A stretch of DNA of 8,404 nt from assembly GCA_013140395.1 (NCBI GenBank), contig JABFSY010000425.1, forward strand, positions 1 through 8,404. Direction: 5' to 3'. Below the pieces are notes generated by a model. That model saw only the letters and a program-made list of their open reading frames with translations, was not told where the DNA came from and searched no databases. The translations under genes and the position numbers were made by a program. The stretch is from Cyclobacteriaceae bacterium. GTDB lineage: Bacteria > Bacteroidota > Bacteroidia > Cytophagales > Cyclobacteriaceae. This document shows positions 5,725 through 8,404 of the stretch, piece after piece (the first letter of the stretch is position 1; each line of letters starts with the position of its first letter).

Positions 5725-6687
5725 ATGGAGCAGACCCAGCTAGTTAAATCTTCAGAAATCAATTCGCTGCAAGGTTCGTGGACGCAGCGATTTTCGGATT
5801 GGCTCAACGCTCCCTTCCCTTTCTATTTGAATGACGACCGCAAGAATTTTTTGTTGGTTACGGTTCTCAGCGCCTTTGTTACCCTGTTCCTCTACCTATT
5901 CAAAACAGAATCTGAGTTTTCTTTTGCCGATGGGCTAGAGTGGCTTCATGGGCTAATCACCTTTGGAGCACTGCTTTTTAATCTTTTGGTGCTTCCGCGA
6001 ATTTTTCCTGCGTTGTTGGATCCCACCGCATGGACCATTAAAAAATACATTGTTTTCAACGCTTGGCATTTAGTTTTGATCTGGGCGATTGCTACTGTTC
6101 TCGAAAAAATGTTTTTCTGCCCTTTCGACATGGGGTGGCTAACTGTTGCGAGACATACGATAGTGCAGGTTGCAATCAAAGGAATCATACCGATTGCACT
6201 TTGCACCTTATTTTTGAAAGCACAGCTCTTACAACAGAGCTTGCGCGAGGCAATCAAGACGAATCAAGAGCTCCAAAAAATTCAAACGCTTAAGCGCGAG
6301 GCCAAAGAATCAATAAAAACGACTAGTCAAATTACTCTCTATTCAGATACAAGCGAAAGCCTTTCTTTTAATCTCCCGGATTTATTATTTATAGAAGCTG
6401 ATGATAATTATTCTACGGTGATGTGGAAAGAAGCGGGAGCTATTCAAAAAAAATTGCTGAGAGTAAATCTTAAAAACCTCGAATCGCAACTGGATAACTC
6501 GTTTACCCTTCGCTGTCACCGATCGTATATTGTAAACGTTAATGCCATCAGCGCGATCAGTGGCAACACCAACGGATACAAACTAAAAATCAATGGTTCG
6601 GATTTTTCCATTCCCGTTTCTCGCCCCAAGGGAAAGGAGATAATGGAGAAGATTAGTCAGTTGAGGAATATGATGGAGTTGAGTTAA
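5725..6687 (+). CDS. Membrane-bound LytTR-family transcriptional regulator
   Basis: A 320-residue regulator that probably senses a membrane signal and binds DNA through a C-terminal LytTR domain. After a soluble N-terminus (1-40) come four predicted membrane helices at about 41-60, 74-92, 105-125 and 145-164. A charged linker follows (165-200, likely coiled coil), then the LytTR domain at about 203-310 with hallmark blocks FIEADDNYS (222-230), RCHRSYIVNV (263-272), GNTNGYKLKI (280-289) and VSRPKGKEI (298-306). There is no receiver domain, so the membrane part replaces the phosphorylation input of classical LytR/AgrA proteins. The ATG at 5725 is chosen because the upstream TTG at 5716 is inside the promoter. 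The three following genes on the same strand encode small membrane proteins and are plausible targets, though no LytTR repeat site was identified. Confidence 0.9.
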   Translation: MEQTQLVKSSEINSLQGSWTQRFSDWLNAPFPFYLNDDRKNFLLVTVLSAFVTLFLYLFKTESEFSFADGLEWLHGLITFGALLFNLLVLPRIFPALLDPTAWTIKKYIVFNAWHLVLIWAIATVLEKMFFCPFDMGWLTVARHTIVQVAIKGIIPIALCTLFLKAQLLQQSLREAIKTNQELQKIQTLKREAKESIKTTSQITLYSDTSESLSFNLPDLLFIEADDNYSTVMWKEAGAIQKKLLRVNLKNLESQLDNSFTLRCHRSYIVNVNAISAISGNTNGYKLKINGSDFSIPVSRPKGKEIMEKISQLRNMMELS

Positions 6688-6723
6688 CTCAGTTAGTCAG
6701 AACCAACTGGCCTTTATCCCTTC

Positions 6724-6761
6724 TCTAATCAGCATTTCAAGCATGTTTCTAATGGATTAGA
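6724..6761. repeat. Three TCTAAT half-sites, two forming a palindrome
   Basis: TCTAATC occurs at 6724-6730, and TCTAAT-GG-ATTAGA forms a 14-bp palindrome at 6748-6761. The right half GATTAGA is also the exact inverse of the first TCTAATC. The hexamer ATCAGC follows both TCTAAT-containing blocks (6728-6733 and 6761-6766). The cluster lies between the LytTR gene and the six-helix membrane gene, where a regulator site would be expected. No T tract follows, so it is not a terminator. Confidence 0.35.
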
Positions 6762-6782
6762 TCAGCGCGGCAACCCCACAGA

Positions 6783-6790
6783 TATCTTTT
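6783..6790 (+). promoter_or_regulatory. Weak candidate -7 element before six-helix membrane gene
   Basis: TATCTTTT is one base from TAnnTTTG and 46 bp upstream of the ATG at 6837, just downstream of the TCTAAT repeats. No -33 box is visible, which would fit a promoter needing an activator, but this is inference. Confidence 0.25.
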
Positions 6791-6813
6791 CGTTCATTAA
6801 CTGCAACCAAGGA

Positions 6814-6840
6814 ATGAAAACTCAAAATCTCAGTTCATGA
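6814..6840 (+). other. Possible 8-codon upstream ORF overlapping next start
   Basis: ATG at 6814 opens the frame MKTQNLSS and stops at TGA 6838-6840, so its stop overlaps the start of the following gene in the sequence ATGA. AAGGA directly abuts the ATG, too close for a normal ribosome-binding site. The arrangement would allow reinitiation control of the membrane gene, but an 8-codon frame can arise by chance. Confidence 0.2.
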
Positions 6841-7409
6841 ATGACAAGATATTTTTTAGATACCGTTTATACTTAACCGGTTTAGTAACGATTGCGATCT
6901 GGTCACTTCTGATTTGGAATTATTACCATGGAGGCGTACCCAGTCATCATTTACTAGCTCAAGAGGATTTGCCCTCATTTTCTAATTGGTGGGGCGGACT
7001 TTCGCTTCCCCTACTCACTTGGTTTCTATCTTATCGTATTCAAAGGAGAATTGATAATGGAAAGAATAGAGATTCAAAACAAGCAAACATACCCTCTCCG
7101 GTAGTTTATGGATTTGTCGGTGCGCTGTTATTTGGAACAGTGCTTTCAATTTTTTTCACGCTCGGGAATAAGGAGGTCCCATTCTATATGATGATAGGGC
7201 TTCTTGCACTTGCCCTCTTCTTCCCTATTTATAGAGCAGAATGTTTTCTTGGCTTTGTCATTAGCATGACCTTTACATTTGGTGGGGTGCTTCCGATTAT
7301 CATTGGGTCTATTCTAACTTTATTAGGTGTAGTATTACATCTGCTTATTCGACCTGCAATAATATTAGTGTCCACAAAGACTATACACCTTGTAGCTGCT
7401 AAGAAATAA
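6837..7409 (+). CDS. Six-helix membrane protein, unknown function
   Basis: A 190-residue integral membrane protein I cannot place in a named family. Predicted helices are at about 11-28, 51-67, 88-108, 115-132, 135-150 and 152-176. The first outside-type loop carries HGGVPSHHLLAQEDLP (31-46), followed by Trp51-Trp52, the most distinctive conserved-looking part. A basic loop RIQRRIDNGKNRDSK (67-81) should face the cytoplasm. There is no signal peptide, enzyme motif or cysteine pair. The start ATG at 6837 is the first in frame after the intergenic repeats. It lies 149 bp behind the LytTR regulator and ahead of two further membrane genes on the same strand, which suggests a shared regulon. A transporter-like, sensor or accessory role is possible; none is shown by the sequence. 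Confidence 0.8.
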   Translation: MNDKIFFRYRLYLTGLVTIAIWSLLIWNYYHGGVPSHHLLAQEDLPSFSNWWGGLSLPLLTWFLSYRIQRRIDNGKNRDSKQANIPSPVVYGFVGALLFGTVLSIFFTLGNKEVPFYMMIGLLALALFFPIYRAECFLGFVISMTFTFGGVLPIIIGSILTLLGVVLHLLIRPAIILVSTKTIHLVAAKK

Positions 7410-7495
7410 AATTCCCATTAGCTAAAATGTAACTTTTAATTAAGTTGGGCGTCTTACAACATTTACCTCTTGTAACACTTATTGACAACGTAATC

Positions 7496-7954
7496 ATGAA
7501 CAACAACCTACCGTTGGATAAAGCCCACGTCAACATTCGGATTAAATTGGCTGCCCTTTGGGTCGCTGTGATGTTTTTCTATATATATGGCGATTACTTT
7601 GCGCTGTACATACCTGGCCAGGCTGGCAAACTTGTTTCGGGCGACACCTTGCTAAATAGTCCAATTAAAGTTTTTGCAGCTTCTGTTTTGATGTCGTTTC
7701 CTTCGCTTGTCATTATTTTAACCATCCTCTCCTCGCCCGCTCTCACGCGCTGGGTAAATATAGTTTTTGGTATCATCTTCACAGGGATTATGTTATTGAT
7801 TGCAGCTACATCAATCCCTCTCACTCCTGAGATAGCCGCCTACGTATTCTATGCTATTGTGGAGAGTTGCATTACGCTGTTGATTGTTTGGCTTGCCTGG
7901 AAATGGCCAAGAGTAAAAAAAACGTCTGGAACTTCGGATGGTCTTGACGCGTGA
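7496..7954 (+). CDS. DUF6326-like four-helix membrane protein
   Basis: A 152-residue integral membrane protein resembling the DUF6326 family of uncharacterised bacterial proteins. Helices are predicted at about 14-33, 57-80, 85-106 and 112-135. Recognisable family stretches are IRIKLAALWVAVMFFYIYGDYFALYIPG (14-41, read as adjacent blocks), LNSPIKVFAASVLM (53-66) and RWVNIVFGIIFTGIMLLIA (85-103). The acidic Asp33 beside Tyr34 at the end of helix 1 is a striking polar site. The ATG at 7496 is preferred: an in-frame TTG at 7445 would add 17 residues that do not look like family sequence. Its stop is 33 bp before the next ATG, so the two genes are probably one transcript. Function unknown; family name given from memory of the motif pattern. 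Confidence 0.75.
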   Translation: MNNNLPLDKAHVNIRIKLAALWVAVMFFYIYGDYFALYIPGQAGKLVSGDTLLNSPIKVFAASVLMSFPSLVIILTILSSPALTRWVNIVFGIIFTGIMLLIAATSIPLTPEIAAYVFYAIVESCITLLIVWLAWKWPRVKKTSGTSDGLDA

Positions 7955-7987
7955 ACTGCAACAAAAGCTTTTTAACAAATTCTTAGA

Positions 7988-8404
7988 ATGGACTCAAACA
8001 AAAAGATTGCGCGAATAGCTGGTTTATTTTATTTAGTTCTTGTGCTAACAGGAATCTTTAGTTTACTCTATGTGCCATCCAAGCTCATTGTACGGAGCGA
8101 TGCCGCTGCTACCTTTAGTAACATTGTGGCTAACGAAACGCTTTTTCGATTAGGCATTGTTGCCGGTATAATCGCCTACATCTCTTTTCTGTTTCTTCCT
8201 TTGGTTTTATATAAGTTGCTCAGTCCTGTCAATAAAATGATTGCCATAAGCATGGTGGCATTGGCAGTTGTTAGTGTTCCGATATCGCTTGTTAACATCA
8301 ATCATAAACTTGAGGTACTTACCCTCATCAGCAAGGCAAACTTTCTCAATGTATTTCAAGAAAATCAGTTGCACGCACAAGTCATGTTATCGCTTGAGCG
8401 TTAC
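7988..8404 (+). CDS. DUF4386-family membrane protein, C-terminus cut off
   Basis: The first 139 codons of a DUF4386 integral membrane protein; the frame is open to the right edge, and family members usually run past 200 residues. The opening block KKIARIAGLFYLVLVLTGIF (5-24) is the first helix and a family signature. It is followed by VPSKLIVRSDAAATFSNIVA (29-48) and ETLFRLGIVAGII (50-62), both typical of the family. Further helices are at about 56-77 and 83-105, and LHAQVMLSLERY (128-139) leads into the missing half. ATG 7988 is the first Met and matches the usual N-terminus. It is 33 bp behind the DUF6326-like gene, likely co-transcribed. The role of DUF4386 proteins is not known to me. Confidence 0.82.
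   Translation, partial: MDSNKKIARIAGLFYLVLVLTGIFSLLYVPSKLIVRSDAAATFSNIVANETLFRLGIVAGIIAYISFLFLPLVLYKLLSPVNKMIAISMVALAVVSVPISLVNINHKLEVLTLISKANFLNVFQENQLHAQVMLSLERY

Noticed and set aside
6680..6691. 12-bp perfect palindrome TGAGTTAACTCA over the LytTR stop codon
   Set aside because: A palindrome of this length is expected about twice by chance in a window this size, and it has no loop or T tract to act as a terminator.
7428..7476. TGTAAC direct repeats and a TTACAA/TTGTAA inverted repeat before the DUF6326-like gene
   Set aside because: Arms are only 6 bp in AT-rich DNA, and no promoter box is associated; not distinguishable from chance.
7445..7495. TTG start adding 17 residues to the DUF6326-like protein
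   Set aside because: The extra residues do not resemble the family N-terminus, and ATG 7496 gives the expected start.
7963..7972. Palindrome AAAAGCTTTT between the DUF6326-like and DUF4386 genes
   Set aside because: Low-complexity 10-bp palindrome with no loop; too short for a terminator and likely incidental.

Overview
The window looks like an ordinary chromosomal stretch from a Bacteroidota bacterium, probably Cytophagales-like. The evidence is AT-rich DNA, exported proteins whose signal peptides end in A-x-A/S followed by Gln, lipoproteins with short N-terminal tethers, a membrane-anchored LytTR regulator, DUF6326 and DUF4386 membrane proteins, and several matches to the Bacteroidota promoter consensus (-33 TTTG, -7 TAnnTTTG). 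I see no rRNA, tRNA, CRISPR array, transposase, integrase or recognisable defence cassette.

Layout. The 5' end of mutS runs off the left edge on the minus strand. Behind it, also on minus, is an exported class I methyltransferase. A 165-bp divergent intergenic region with overlapping promoter and operator-like signals separates the methyltransferase from an exported thioredoxin-fold/TPR protein on plus. Next on plus is a lipoprotein of glycoside hydrolase family 130, whose start codon lies in one arm of an 11-bp perfect inverted repeat. Convergent to it, and overlapping its 3' end by 20 bp, is a translationally coupled minus-strand pair of tiny two-helix membrane proteins. Upstream of that pair, on the same strand, is a large TPR lipoprotein rich in conserved-looking His motifs.

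A 260-bp divergent intergenic region (5465-5724) follows. It holds the best promoter of the window (TTTG-N19-TAAGTTTG, apparently leaderless), a possible minus-strand promoter and a small open frame. From 5725 to the right edge all genes are on plus: a four-helix membrane LytTR regulator, a six-helix membrane protein of unknown function, a DUF6326 protein and a truncated DUF4386 protein. No gene-free stretch exceeds 300 bases.

How the genes may work together. The left half looks like a set of independent envelope genes, with no SusC/SusD pair to make the GH130 gene a polysaccharide utilisation locus. The right half could be a small membrane regulon: a membrane-bound transcription factor followed by three small integral membrane proteins. 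That is inference from order and strand only. The observations most worth a second look are the start-codon hairpin of the GH130 gene, the CxxS active site of the thioredoxin/TPR protein, the exported methyltransferase with a degenerate SAM motif, the His-rich TPR lipoprotein, and the leaderless LytTR promoter.
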